A DNA stretch of 64,000 nucleotides, taken from Castellaniella sp. MT123 (lineage in GTDB: Bacteria; Pseudomonadota; Gammaproteobacteria; Burkholderiales; Burkholderiaceae_B). Made by a program: the position numbers and the translations under genes. Under the pieces are notes generated by a model. The model did no database searches. It was not told the DNA's origin and saw only the letters and a list, made by a program, of their open reading frames with translations. Shown here one piece after another: positions 30,175 to 39,028 of the stretch. Where the stretch lies: positions 2,418,001 through 2,482,000 of the forward strand of contig NZ_CP154879.1 of the NCBI RefSeq assembly GCF_039614765.1, given 5' to 3'. The stretch's first letter is position 1; each line of letters opens with the position of its first letter.

Positions 30175-31050
30175 TCAGACCTTGCGCTCGGTGGGCAGCC
30201 CCAGGAGACCGTTGGGTTTGAACAGGATCACCAGCAGGAACAGGGCCAGCGCCACCCCGTCCCGGTAGGAGGAAGACACATAGGTGCCGGCGAGGTTCTC
30301 GCTCACGCCGATGATGATGCCGCCCAGCAGCGCGCCGCGGGAATTGTTGAATCCGCCAATGATCGCGGCCAGAAAGGCCTTCAACCCCAGGGAGATGCCC
30401 ATGTCGAACTTGGCCAGGTACAGCGGCGTGACCAGCAGGGCGGCCAGGCTGGCAAGAATGGCGTTGATCGCGAAGGTGTAGAAGGTCATCCGGCTGACGT
30501 TGATCCCCAGCACCTCGGCCGATTCGGTGTTCTGCGCTACGGCCTGCATGGCCCGGCCCGTGACGGTCCGTTGCAGAAACACCTGCAGACCGAACACGAC
30601 GACCATGGCCACCACCAGCGTGCCCAGGTCGCTGGCCGAAACCTTGACCCCGGCGAAATCGAACACCTCGTAGCCGAAGATGTTCGGAAACGGCAGCGCC
30701 TGCGCGCCGAACGCGATCTGCGTCCCGCTGCGCATGATCAGGGAGAGGCCGATCGTCGCCACCACCAGCGGCATGACGCCGAACTTGCGCATCGGGTCCA
30801 CAATCGTGCGCTTGAAGCCCCACCCCAGCACGAGCGTCGCGACCGCCAGGGTCAGAAAGAAGCTGAGGATCAGGGGAGCGCCCAGCGACATGAAGGCCAG
30901 CATCGAAAACGCGGGCAGCATCACGAACTCGCCCGTGGCGAAGTTGATCGTGCCCGAGGCTTGCCACAACAAGGTGAATCCCAATGCCGCCAGGGCATAG
31001 ATAGACCCCGTTGCCATCCCCGAAATGACTACTTGAAAAAAATCAACCAT
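30175..31050 (-). CDS. livH: Branched-chain-type ABC transporter permease (LivH)
   Basis: This permease of 291 residues has about eight membrane segments. The N-terminal SGMATGSIYALAALGFTLLW and the loop AMQAVAQNTESAEVLGIN are typical of LivH. It is the partner permease of livM. It follows the binding-protein gene by 87 nt. Confidence 0.95.
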   Translation of the reverse strand: MVDFFQVVISGMATGSIYALAALGFTLLWQASGTINFATGEFVMLPAFSMLAFMSLGAPLILSFFLTLAVATLVLGWGFKRTIVDPMRKFGVMPLVVATIGLSLIMRSGTQIAFGAQALPFPNIFGYEVFDFAGVKVSASDLGTLVVAMVVVFGLQVFLQRTVTGRAMQAVAQNTESAEVLGINVSRMTFYTFAINAILASLAALLVTPLYLAKFDMGISLGLKAFLAAIIGGFNNSRGALLGGIIIGVSENLAGTYVSSSYRDGVALALFLLVILFKPNGLLGLPTERKV

Positions 31051-31137
31051 GTTGGCTACCGCCCGTCGGTCATATGCGCATCTTGGAACCCCCGGCGTCC
31101 CCCACTGCGCAGTGACGGACGCCGGACGGACAGCGTC

Positions 31138-32298
31138 TTACTTGTGGGACAACGGCGGCAGCACGCCGATGACTTTCTGCTTGCCGTCCACCACCTGGAC
31201 GAGGAAGCTCTCGCGGTCCAGGTCGCCCTTACCGTCGATCGTGACGTCCATCAGCACGCCCGGGTGCTCCTTGGCCGAAATGTGCATGCCGTGCAACGCG
31301 GCGGCAACGGCCTGGCGGTCGAATTTGCCGACTTTCTCGATGGCGGCCTTGAGCATGTACACGCCCGTGTAACCCTTGATGCCATTGTGATCGGGCGCAT
31401 AGCCATTGGCCGCATGGAAGTCCTTGCCGAACTTTTCCATGCCGGGGACCGGCGCACCCACGGTCAGGCCGACGTGCGCGATCGCGCCATTGGCGGCTGG
31501 CCCGGCCAGTTCGATCACCTTCTGGCCGGCGATGGTCGTCTCCCCGATGATGGGCTTGTCCCAACCCTGCTTTTTCAGCTCGCGCAGCAGGCGGGCGGAC
31601 TCTTCTTCGTTCGTGTAGGAAAACAGTGCGTCGGCATGGCTCTGCTTGAGCTTCACCACGGCCGAGCTGAAATCCACCTGGCCGGAAGCCGTGGAGATGT
31701 CTTCGACGACCTTGACGTGGGTGCTCTTGAGCGCCTTGAGGATGGCATCGCGCCCCCCCTTGCCGAAGTCGTTGTTCACGAACAGCACGGCCAGCGTGTT
31801 CACGTCCTTGCGGCCATCGAGATAGCGCGCGACCTTGGGCATCGCATCGGTCTGCGTCAGGCTGGTGCGGAACACATACTTGTTGCCCTGCTGGGTGATT
31901 GCCGCGCCCTCGCCGCCCACGAAGTTGGGGACTTTCGCGTCCTCGGTCACAGCCATGCTCACCATGATCGAACCGGTGAACACCGGACCGAACACGGCGA
32001 AGACGTCATTGTCGACCGCCTTCTGCACCAGGCCCTTGGCAATGCCCGGGTTCGACTGCGTGTCCACCACCGTCGTCTCGATCTGGCGCCCCAGGATGCC
32101 GCCAGCGGCGTTGATTTCCTTGACGGCCAGATTCACGCCGTCCTTGAAGTTGGTGCCGGACGTCGTGCCCGGACCGGTCAGCTCCATGATTTCAGCGATC
32201 TTCACGGTGTCGGCCGCGACGGACGGCACCGCGAAACCCACCGCTGCCGCGCCCAGCGCGGCAGCCAGGGCGTACTTCTTGAAAATGTGCGCCTGCAT
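31138..32298 (-). CDS. ABC transporter substrate-binding protein (LivK type)
   Basis: This periplasmic binding protein of 386 residues has a Sec signal (about 1-29, ending PSVAAD) and the type I fold used by HAAT transporters (VKIAEIMELTGPGTTSG, then GVNLAVKEINAAGGILG). The ATG at 32298 follows an AAGGAGA ribosome-binding site; the frame open to 32691 is a shadow of the ThDP enzyme gene. It provides substrate specificity for the Liv permease encoded downstream. The ligand is probably an aromatic or organic acid given the operon. Confidence 0.93.
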   Translation of the reverse strand: MQAHIFKKYALAAALGAAAVGFAVPSVAADTVKIAEIMELTGPGTTSGTNFKDGVNLAVKEINAAGGILGRQIETTVVDTQSNPGIAKGLVQKAVDNDVFAVFGPVFTGSIMVSMAVTEDAKVPNFVGGEGAAITQQGNKYVFRTSLTQTDAMPKVARYLDGRKDVNTLAVLFVNNDFGKGGRDAILKALKSTHVKVVEDISTASGQVDFSSAVVKLKQSHADALFSYTNEEESARLLRELKKQGWDKPIIGETTIAGQKVIELAGPAANGAIAHVGLTVGAPVPGMEKFGKDFHAANGYAPDHNGIKGYTGVYMLKAAIEKVGKFDRQAVAAALHGMHISAKEHPGVLMDVTIDGKGDLDRESFLVQVVDGKQKVIGVLPPLSHK

Positions 32299-32363
32299 AT
32301 TGTCTCCTTGGACGAAACTCCGAGACTGGAGCTCGATTTGTTTTATAAATGAAATAGATGTCG

Positions 32364-34124
32364 TCAATCCACGACTACGTGTGACACGTTTCCTCCTGGC
32401 GAATAAATGTCCAGAATATTCCAGAATCCCGAAGTGGGCACCGGGCTGTTGCGCATGGCGACGTCCAGCACGAACGGCCGCCCGCTGCCGATCGCGCGTT
32501 CGAGCGCCCCCTTGAACTGGGCGGCCGATTCGACGCGCTCGGCTTCCGCGCCATAGGCCCGAGCCACCGCAGCATAGTCCGGCGTGTAGGGCTTGCCGTC
32601 CTTGGCGAATACCGTGCCGGTAGTCGTGCCGTAGTGGGCCTTCTGCAATCCCGCAATTGTGCCAAAAGCGCAGTTGTTCATCACAACCCACACCACCGGA
32701 ATGTTTTCTTCGACCGCGGTCGCCAGAAGGGCGGGATTCTGGCCGAAGCCACCGTCCCCGACCAGGGACACCACCACGCGGTCCGGGCAGGCCAGCTTGG
32801 CGCCCAGGGCACCGGGCGCGCCGAAGCCCATCGTGGCGTAGCCGCCGGGTGTCAGGATGCTGCCGGGCACGTAAACGGGGAACTGCTGCCCCACGCCGTT
32901 CTTGTTCCAGCCCACGTCGGTCGTGATGATGGCGTCGCGCGGCAGCACCTCGCGCACCTCGGCGAGAATGCGCTCAGGCTGCATGGGATAGCGGCGCTCA
33001 TGGATGAGCGCCTGGTTGCCGGCGGCGAATTCCTTGCGATATTGGGCGATCCGCCCGCGCATCGCCTCGTTGCGGCGCGCTTCCGGCAGCATCTCCCGGG
33101 CGACCCGGTTTAGTGCGACCAGCGCCTGACGAAGATCCGCAACCGCGCCGATCTCGGCCGGATAGTTCCGGCCGATCTCGCTCGGGTCAATGTCGATGTG
33201 GATCAGACGCGTCGGGGGAAAGCTGAAGGTATAGCGGTTGTCCCAGGAACTGCAATCCGCCTCGGCGAAACGCGTGCCCAGACCGATCACCACATCCGCG
33301 GTGCGGCACATGTCGTTGACGAACTGCGTGCCCCAGAATCCCGTCATGCCCAATGTCAGGTCATGATCGTCGCGCAGCACGCCCTTGCCCATGAGGGAGT
33401 GGGCGACCGGGATCCCCAGATGGTCGACCAGATCCTCCAGTTCGCGCGCCGCGTCGGCCAGCATGACGCCCCCGCCCGCGTAAATCACGGGCTGGCGCGC
33501 ATCGATCAGGGTCTGGATGATGCGTCGCGCGACGTTCTCATCCAGGGAGGGCTTCTCCAGGCGCCGGGTGTGCGGACGCAGGCGATCGAACAGCGCGGTA
33601 TCGATTTCCTTGGAAAAAATGTCCATGGGCACGGAGACCAGCACCGGTCCCGGACGGCCGCTTTCGGCCAGTTGAAAGGCCTTCTCGATGATTTCGGGAA
33701 ACAGGTCCGGACGCTCGACGCGCCAGGCTCGTTTCACGAAGGGGCGGTAGACCTCCCACTGCGCGGCATCGGCATGCAGATTGATTTCCTGGTGCGGATG
33801 TTTGCCGTAGTAATGGCTGGGGATGTCGCCGGCGATCACGACCATGGGAATGGAGTCGAGCGAGGCGTTTGCGACGCCGGTCGCGGCATTCGTCAGACCG
33901 GGGCCAAGATGGCTGAGGACCACCGAGGCCTTTCTGGTCATCCGCGCGTAGCCATCCGCCGCATGAGCGGCAATCTGCTCATGACGCGTATTGACGAAGC
34001 GGATGGAGCTTTTGCCCAGTTCCGTCAACACAGCGATGTTCGTATGACCGCACAGGCCAAAGACGTGCTCGACCCCTCGTTCCTCGAGGTAGCGGACCAA
34101 CTGCCGGGAAATGAGTTCTTGCAT
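32364..34124 (-). CDS. Thiamine-diphosphate-dependent enzyme (acetolactate synthase-like)
   Basis: This protein of 586 residues has the three-domain architecture of the pyruvate oxidase/acetolactate synthase family. The cofactor-activating Glu is in NTRHEQIAAHAADGYAR near residue 50, and the ThDP/Mg motif is GDGGFGQNPAL...VVMNNCAFG near residues 470-500. The ATG at 34124 has a GGAG sequence 9 nt upstream. Family members include oxalyl-CoA and 2-hydroxyacyl-CoA lyases, glyoxylate carboligase and sulfoacetaldehyde acetyltransferase. Between a citryl-CoA-lyase-like gene and a transporter, a carboligase or 2-hydroxyacyl-CoA lyase role is plausible but unproved. Confidence 0.88.
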   Translation of the reverse strand: MQELISRQLVRYLEERGVEHVFGLCGHTNIAVLTELGKSSIRFVNTRHEQIAAHAADGYARMTRKASVVLSHLGPGLTNAATGVANASLDSIPMVVIAGDIPSHYYGKHPHQEINLHADAAQWEVYRPFVKRAWRVERPDLFPEIIEKAFQLAESGRPGPVLVSVPMDIFSKEIDTALFDRLRPHTRRLEKPSLDENVARRIIQTLIDARQPVIYAGGGVMLADAARELEDLVDHLGIPVAHSLMGKGVLRDDHDLTLGMTGFWGTQFVNDMCRTADVVIGLGTRFAEADCSSWDNRYTFSFPPTRLIHIDIDPSEIGRNYPAEIGAVADLRQALVALNRVAREMLPEARRNEAMRGRIAQYRKEFAAGNQALIHERRYPMQPERILAEVREVLPRDAIITTDVGWNKNGVGQQFPVYVPGSILTPGGYATMGFGAPGALGAKLACPDRVVVSLVGDGGFGQNPALLATAVEENIPVVWVVMNNCAFGTIAGLQKAHYGTTTGTVFAKDGKPYTPDYAAVARAYGAEAERVESAAQFKGALERAIGSGRPFVLDVAMRNSPVPTSGFWNILDIYSPGGNVSHVVVD

Positions 34125-34144
34125 GAGACTTGTCTCCTGAGTGT

Positions 34145-34969
34145 TCATTCGGGAAGTTCGGCGCGGGCCGGACCGGTGTAGGCGTACGGGATGGAGGGCG
34201 GCATCGGCCCCTTGATCCGTCGTCCCTCGCGCATCTGTTCCCAGGCATGGGCCAGGATGCCGACCGAACGCGACAGGATGAAAATCCCCCGCCCCAGTTC
34301 CGGCGCAAATCCCAGCTCGGAATAGATCACTGCGGTCGCACCATCGATATTCATGGGAATGTGGCGGCCTTTTTCCTGTTCCAGAACGACCTCGACCTGG
34401 CGCCCGATCCGGGCGAATTCCCCCGAAACGACCCCCTGGGACACCGCCTCGTCGACCAGGGCCAACAGTCGTTTGGCCCGCGGATCGCGTGGATGGAAAC
34501 GATGTCCGAAGCCGGGCACGATCTTGCCGTGTTCGGCCCGATACGCGTCCAGTGCGGCTTGAACCGGTTGCGGCTCGCCACGTCCGCCCCGCGCGCGGCT
34601 GTCCTGGTAGATCTCCATGCACTGCTGGCCCGCGCCGCCGTGGATGTCACCCAGGACGTTGACCGCCGATCCCATGGCGCCGTTCAGGCCCACGCCGCAA
34701 CTGATCGCCATGCGCGAGATCGCGATGGACGGCGCGTGTGGACCATGATCCACCGAAGAGACCAGAGCCGCTTCGAGCAGCGCCGCCTGGGCCTTACCCG
34801 GCAACTCGCCCCGCAGCATGAGCCAGATCATTTCCGGAAAGGAGATCCGGCCGATCAGATCCTGGATCGCATGCCCGCGAATGCGGATCTCGCCGGGATG
34901 AATGTCGATGATGCTGGTGGACCACCACTGGCTGGCCTGGTCCAAACGATCGTCGCGCTGTGCCGTCAT
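34145..34969 (-). CDS. Citryl-CoA lyase/citrate-synthase-like protein
   Basis: This protein of 274 residues matches the catalytic C-terminal part of citrate synthases and citryl-CoA lyases. The two active His residues are seen in GDIHGGAGQQ and PGFGHRFHPRDPRA, and the Asp in MNIDGATAVIY. Lacking the large N-terminal domain of true citrate synthase, it probably cleaves or forms a C-C bond in a citryl-CoA-like ester. I use the ATG at 34969; an in-frame ATG 9 nt upstream is possible. It sits between caiB and the ThDP enzyme gene, so a CoA ester made by the transferase could be its substrate. Confidence 0.87.
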   Translation of the reverse strand: MTAQRDDRLDQASQWWSTSIIDIHPGEIRIRGHAIQDLIGRISFPEMIWLMLRGELPGKAQAALLEAALVSSVDHGPHAPSIAISRMAISCGVGLNGAMGSAVNVLGDIHGGAGQQCMEIYQDSRARGGRGEPQPVQAALDAYRAEHGKIVPGFGHRFHPRDPRAKRLLALVDEAVSQGVVSGEFARIGRQVEVVLEQEKGRHIPMNIDGATAVIYSELGFAPELGRGIFILSRSVGILAHAWEQMREGRRIKGPMPPSIPYAYTGPARAELPE

Positions 34970-34988
34970 GATCCCCATCCCCCTCTTT

Positions 34989-36191
34989 CTATACCACATG
35001 TTCATCATGCATCCTGGCGATCTCGGCTTGCGTATAGCCCAGATCCGCCAGAATCAGATCCGTATGCTGGCCCAGCACCGGCGGCGGTGCTTCGACGTCG
35101 GGGCTGCCCCCGGCCATCTTGAATCCCGCCCGGGCCAGTTTGATCGGCCTGCCTACACCCGGCACGTCGTCGAACTGCCGGAGCAGCGCCCGTTCGATGA
35201 TCTGCGGATGATCGAGCGCATCCGGCACGCTCAGGACCCGCCCGGAGGGGACGCCGATCCCGGAAAGGACGGTCTCCCAATCGCGGGCCGATTTCCGGCT
35301 CAGGGCCTGTTCGATCTCGACTGTCAGCGCGGCCCGGTTCTGCTTGCGGCTCTCGCGTCCGGCGAACCGTGGATCGGCCTTCAGTTCGGGCCGGCCGATC
35401 GCATCCATCAGCGCTTCGAACTGCTCCTGCTTGTTGGCGGCGATATTCAGCGGGCCATCACCCGTCCGGAAAGTGCCAGAGGGCACGGCGGTGAAATTTT
35501 CGTTTCCCATGGGGCGCGGGGCCACGCCCGCGATCAGGTAATTGGAAACGACCCACCCCATCGTGACAATGGTGGAATCCAGCATGGACACGTCGATGAA
35601 ATCGCCCTCGCCGGTGCGCTGCTGCCGTACCAGGGCGCTGGCTACCGCGAATGCCGCGGTGATTCCGCCAATCGTATCGGCCATCGGATAGCCCACCCGC
35701 AGCGGCGCCGAGTCTTCGGTGCCGGTGATGCTCATCACCCCCGACAGCCCCTGGACGATCTGGTCGTACGCGGGCGCATGGCGCATCGGCCCTCCCTGGC
35801 CGAATCCGGAGATCGCACAGTAGACGAGTCTGGGATTGACCTTCTTGAGAGCATCGTAGCCGACGCCCAGACGGTCCATCACGCCAGGACGGAAGTTCTC
35901 GATCAGGGCATCCGCGGATTCGACCAGCCGACGCAGGACGTCCCGGCCGGCTGCGGATTTCAGGTTCAGGGTGATGGAGCGCTTTCCGCCGTTCTGAGCC
36001 AGAAAGGACGCCCCCATGCAGCGGCTGTTCAGCTCGGCGTCGGCGCCCAGCTGGCGCGCCAGATCCCCCGACCCCGGCACCTCGACCTTGATGACGTCGG
36101 CGCCGAGCAGCGCGAACTGATAAGCGCAGAACGGCCCTGCCAGGACATTCGTCAGATCCAGTATGCGGATACCCGCCAGGGCCTTTGCCAT
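34989..36191 (-). CDS. CaiB/BaiF family CoA-transferase 2
   Basis: This class III CoA-transferase of 400 residues starts MAKALAGIRILDLTNVLAGP and keeps the GADVIKVEVPG motif and the probable nucleophile Asp in GYPMADTIGG. It heads the eight-gene operon that ends with livF. An operator-like site (36239-36251) lies 48 nt before its start. It probably activates the imported acid to its CoA ester for the next enzyme. Confidence 0.92.
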   Translation of the reverse strand: MAKALAGIRILDLTNVLAGPFCAYQFALLGADVIKVEVPGSGDLARQLGADAELNSRCMGASFLAQNGGKRSITLNLKSAAGRDVLRRLVESADALIENFRPGVMDRLGVGYDALKKVNPRLVYCAISGFGQGGPMRHAPAYDQIVQGLSGVMSITGTEDSAPLRVGYPMADTIGGITAAFAVASALVRQQRTGEGDFIDVSMLDSTIVTMGWVVSNYLIAGVAPRPMGNENFTAVPSGTFRTGDGPLNIAANKQEQFEALMDAIGRPELKADPRFAGRESRKQNRAALTVEIEQALSRKSARDWETVLSGIGVPSGRVLSVPDALDHPQIIERALLRQFDDVPGVGRPIKLARAGFKMAGGSPDVEAPPPVLGQHTDLILADLGYTQAEIARMHDEHVV

Positions 36192-36238
36192 TCTGTTCCT
36201 CGCCTCATTCTGGTAATAGAATGACTATACAAAATATC

Positions 36239-36251
36239 AGAACAGAATTCT
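36239..36251. promoter_or_regulatory. Operator-like site 4, CaiB/Liv operon
   Basis: AGAACAGAATTCT matches the consensus AGAAC-N3-RTTCT exactly. It is nested in a wider repeat GAACA-N9-TGTTC (36240-36258). It lies 48 nt upstream of the caiB start at 36191. Confidence 0.65.
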
Positions 36252-36282
36252 ATTGTTCATAACTATTTTTTAGAATTCGGTT

Positions 36283-37098
36283 TTATTTATTGCGCAGTAA
36301 TTCCATTGTCTCGGAGATGTCCGGGCGCACGCCCCGCCACAGCAGGAAGCCCTCAGCCGCCTGGCTCACCAGCATGCCCAATCCGTCGGAGATCCGCGCC
36401 GCGCCGCCCTGCGTGGCATCCTCCATGAAAGCGGTATGTCCCTTGTTGTATGCCAGTTCGTAAGCCAGGGAGCCCTCGGCGAAGATCCCCTCGGGTAGCG
36501 GCAGGCGGTCGCCCGTCAGGCTGACCGAGGTGGCGTTGATCACCACATCGAATCGCCCCCCCTCGGCGAGCCGGATCGGCCCGGCCTCGACCTTGCCCGG
36601 CGCGGCATGGTCGCCGACGATCGCGCGCGCCTTGCAATCCGTGCGATTCACCACGAGGAAATACGCCGGCCCGGTCTCGAGCAGAGGCAGGAAAATGCCC
36701 CGGGTCGCTCCCCCTGCGCCGATGATCAACAATCGCCGGCCTTTCAGGGGAAAACCCAGGCGCTCCTGGATGTCGTTGACCAGCCCCGCGCCATCCGTGT
36801 TGTCACCGTACACGCCCGCATCGCCGAATTTCAGCGTGTTGACGGCCTGCGCGGCCCGGGCGCGGTCGGACAGCGTGTCGACCAGATCGAGCGCATCGAG
36901 CTTGAAGGGCGCCGTGACATTCATCCCCTTCCCGCCCTCGCGGATGAACCGGCGCACCGTCTCATGAAACGTATCGGCGGTTGCGAGAATGGTCTCGTAG
37001 CTCATGTCCTGCCCCAACTGGCGCGCAAAGGCCATTTGCAGGATGGGGGACTTGGATTGCGCCACGGGGTTGCCGATGATGGCATAACGGTCGGTCAT
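36283..37098 (-). CDS. Shikimate dehydrogenase family protein (AroE paralogue 2)
   Basis: This AroE-type protein of 271 residues begins at the ATG at 37098 (MTDRYAIIGNPVAQSKSP). The catalytic Lys is in MNVTAPFKLDA and the Asp in YGDNTDGAG, with the Rossmann motif GAGGATRG. Where AroE usually has NPIxHSxSP, this has NPVAQSKSP (His to Gln), a change shared with the paralogue at 38111. It is a single-gene unit with its own operator-like site. It may be a catabolic or substrate-altered relative; that the genome also has a normal biosynthetic aroE is an assumption. Confidence 0.88.
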   Translation of the reverse strand: MTDRYAIIGNPVAQSKSPILQMAFARQLGQDMSYETILATADTFHETVRRFIREGGKGMNVTAPFKLDALDLVDTLSDRARAAQAVNTLKFGDAGVYGDNTDGAGLVNDIQERLGFPLKGRRLLIIGAGGATRGIFLPLLETGPAYFLVVNRTDCKARAIVGDHAAPGKVEAGPIRLAEGGRFDVVINATSVSLTGDRLPLPEGIFAEGSLAYELAYNKGHTAFMEDATQGGAARISDGLGMLVSQAAEGFLLWRGVRPDISETMELLRNK

Positions 37099-37157
37099 GA
37101 CAAGGCCTATGAGTATGAGGGAAGGAGGCCTAATCTTAAGATGGTTTTCTATCCAAC

Positions 37158-37170
37158 ACAACAGAGTTCT
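37158..37170. promoter_or_regulatory. Operator-like site 5, AroE paralogue 2
   Basis: ACAACAGAGTTCT matches the consensus with one mismatch and is followed by ATT as in other sites. It lies 60 nt upstream of the start at 37098. Confidence 0.5.
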
Positions 37171-37191
37171 ATTATTTCGATCTATGCATCG

Positions 37192-38022
37192 TCAGCTTCC
37201 GAACCCGAACAACCGGAGTGGAGTTTCCCACATGACCCGGCGCCGCACCTGGGAATCGGGCATCAGGTCCTGCGCAAGCAGGAGCAGAGGACCGTAATCC
37301 AGACGCTCGGGGGCCTTCAGGTGTGGCCAGTCCGAGGCCCACAGACACCCTTCGGGACCGAAGGCGTCGAGCAACGCCCGCTGATAACGCTGCGCATCGG
37401 CGAAGGGATAGGCCATGGTGGAAAACTTGGACATGCCTGAGAGCTTGACGAACGTCCGCCCGGTGTCGGCCAGGCGCAGCAGCGCCTGAAACCCGGGCTG
37501 ATTCAGGCCCGCCGCGGCGTCCGGGCGCCCCGAATGATCGATGAGCAGCCGGACGCGGGTGCGTCCGATCAACGGCAGCAATCCGACCAACTGGTCTTTT
37601 TCGTATTGGAGCTGGGCGAACATGTCCAGGTCCGCCAGTCGATTGAACAAGGTATCGGCATGACTGAAATACTCGACCCCCTCGATCGAGACATTGACCG
37701 TCACCCCAAGAACGCCCTGCGACTTGAGGTCGGCGAGCCGTGCCGCCGATACATCGTTGGGGACGACCCCGATCCCCTTGAACCTGCCCTCGCCATGGGC
37801 GATCGCATCGAGCATGCAGCGGTTGTCGAACCCATAGCCAGAATTCGGACCCACCAGCAGCGCATGCCGCACACCATACGCCTGCATCACGGCGCGAAAC
37901 TGGATCGCGGTGCCGATTTCCTGGCCGGCCGGCCGATAGGGCGTATCCTCGCGATAGGGGAAACGCTGTGGATCGATGATGTGGTTATGGCAATCGATCT
38001 TGGGTTCGTCGAAGATGGTCAC
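37192..38022 (-). CDS. Amidohydrolase, LigI-like (COG3618 type)
   Basis: This protein of 276 residues belongs to the metal-dependent amidohydrolases close to 2-pyrone-4,6-dicarboxylate lactonase. The metal motif is KIDCHNHIIDP, a later His is in RLLIDHSGRP and the catalytic Asp is in CLWASDWPHLKAP. I choose the GTG start at 38022 because it begins the conserved part and leaves the operator-like palindrome at 38041-38053 outside the gene; the frame is open to 38085. LigI opens a lactone in protocatechuate 4,5-cleavage, which would fit a downstream role here, but this family has many other lactone or amide substrates. Confidence 0.85.
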   Translation of the reverse strand: MTIFDEPKIDCHNHIIDPQRFPYREDTPYRPAGQEIGTAIQFRAVMQAYGVRHALLVGPNSGYGFDNRCMLDAIAHGEGRFKGIGVVPNDVSAARLADLKSQGVLGVTVNVSIEGVEYFSHADTLFNRLADLDMFAQLQYEKDQLVGLLPLIGRTRVRLLIDHSGRPDAAAGLNQPGFQALLRLADTGRTFVKLSGMSKFSTMAYPFADAQRYQRALLDAFGPEGCLWASDWPHLKAPERLDYGPLLLLAQDLMPDSQVRRRVMWETPLRLFGFGS

Positions 38023-38040
38023 GGCGTTTCGCCCTATTTC

Positions 38041-38053
38041 AGAACTGAGTTCT
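38041..38053. promoter_or_regulatory. Operator-like site 6, amidohydrolase promoter
   Basis: AGAACTGAGTTCT is a perfect palindrome, and the arms extend to 7 bp as TCAGAAC-TGA-GTTCTGA (38039-38055). It lies about 19 nt before the GTG start at 38022. This is the best example of the repeated site. Confidence 0.7.
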
Positions 38054-38110
38054 GATAGTGTATGGGGCGGCGTGAAACCACGCAAGACGACGGAGCCAGG
38101 CGAGCCCCTT

Positions 38111-38920
38111 CTACCTCAGCATGGCGATGACCGGCCCCACATCGGGCCGGCATCCGAACCACAAACGATAGGACTCCGCCGCTTGCCCCACCAGCATGCC
38201 CAGGCCGTCGGATATCCGGCCGGCGCCCAGGCGCCGCGCGTCGCTCATGAACGCCGTGTCGCCTCTGCCATACACCATGTCGTAGGCCAGGGCGCCCGGG
38301 GCGAAGGATCCGCGCCCCAGCGGCAGGTGAACATCGCTCAGGCTGGCGGAGGTGGCATTGATCACGACGTCGAACGCGCCTTCCGCCATCGCGTCCAGCG
38401 GACCGGCTGCGGCGCCCGCCGCCGGCCCGCACGCGTCCAGCAATTCATGCGCCTTGCTCTCGGTGCGATTGACCAGCAGCAGATGGGCCGGCCCGGCCTC
38501 GATCAGCGGCTGCAGAATGCCGCGCGCTGCGCCGCCCGCGCCGATGATGAGGATGCGACGATTCTCCAGGACGACTCCCAGGTGGTCCCGGATGTCGCTG
38601 ACTAGTCCGACGCCGTCCGTGTTGTCGCCCTGGACGCCACCGGGCCCGAACTTGAGGGTATTGATGGCTCGGGCAGTCCGCGCCCGGGCTGACAGCGTGT
38701 CCGCGAACGCCATGGCGGCGAGCTTGAACGGCGCCGTGACATTCATCCCCTGGCCGCCCTCGTCGATGAACCGCCGCACGGTCTCGACGAAGTTTTCATG
38801 TGTGGCCAGCAATTTCTCATACTGCATGGCGTGACCGAACTGGCGCGCGAAAGCCGTGTGCAGGACCGGAGACTTGGATTGGGAGATCGGGTTGCCGATG
38901 ACGGCATAGCGGTTGGTCAT
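38111..38920 (-). CDS. Shikimate dehydrogenase family protein (AroE paralogue 3)
   Basis: This AroE-type protein of 269 residues starts MTNRYAVIGNPISQSKSPVL. The catalytic Lys (NVTAPFKLAA) and Asp (GDNTDGVG) and the GAGGAARG cofactor motif are present. Like paralogue 2 it has Gln where AroE normally has His in the substrate motif. The two proteins are clearly paralogues of each other. It is transcribed alone and divergently from the TIM-barrel gene at 39077; each has an operator-like site in the 156-nt gap. Confidence 0.88.
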   Translation of the reverse strand: MTNRYAVIGNPISQSKSPVLHTAFARQFGHAMQYEKLLATHENFVETVRRFIDEGGQGMNVTAPFKLAAMAFADTLSARARTARAINTLKFGPGGVQGDNTDGVGLVSDIRDHLGVVLENRRILIIGAGGAARGILQPLIEAGPAHLLLVNRTESKAHELLDACGPAAGAAAGPLDAMAEGAFDVVINATSASLSDVHLPLGRGSFAPGALAYDMVYGRGDTAFMSDARRLGAGRISDGLGMLVGQAAESYRLWFGCRPDVGPVIAMLR

Positions 38921-38995
38921 CGCGGATTCCTGCGAGTGCGGAAAGGGACCAAGGATACGGTGCCTGCTTCCCGGTGTAAACCTGGCCTCTTTAAC

Positions 38996-39008
38996 AGAAC
39001 TTGATTTT
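38996..39008. promoter_or_regulatory. Operator-like site 7, AroE paralogue 3
   Basis: AGAACTTGATTTT matches the consensus with one mismatch in the right half and is followed by ATTT. It lies 76 nt upstream of the aroE paralogue 3 start. Confidence 0.45.
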
Positions 39009-39028
39009 ATTTCAACGTTGCATCAGTC

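Noticed and set aside
30094-32352. Plus-strand frame of about 750 codons across livH and the binding-protein gene
   Set aside because: It is low complexity, rich in His, Gln and Asp, as expected for antisense of high-GC genes; the minus-strand Liv genes are clear.
32299-32691. Upstream extension of the ABC binding-protein frame
   Set aside because: It overlaps the ThDP enzyme gene, and a signal peptide with a good ribosome-binding site starts at 32298.
36206-36223. Inverted repeat CATTCT-N6-AGAATG as a further regulon operator
   Set aside because: The arms resemble the half-site but orientation and spacing do not match the 13-bp consensus, so it is not counted with the nine sites.
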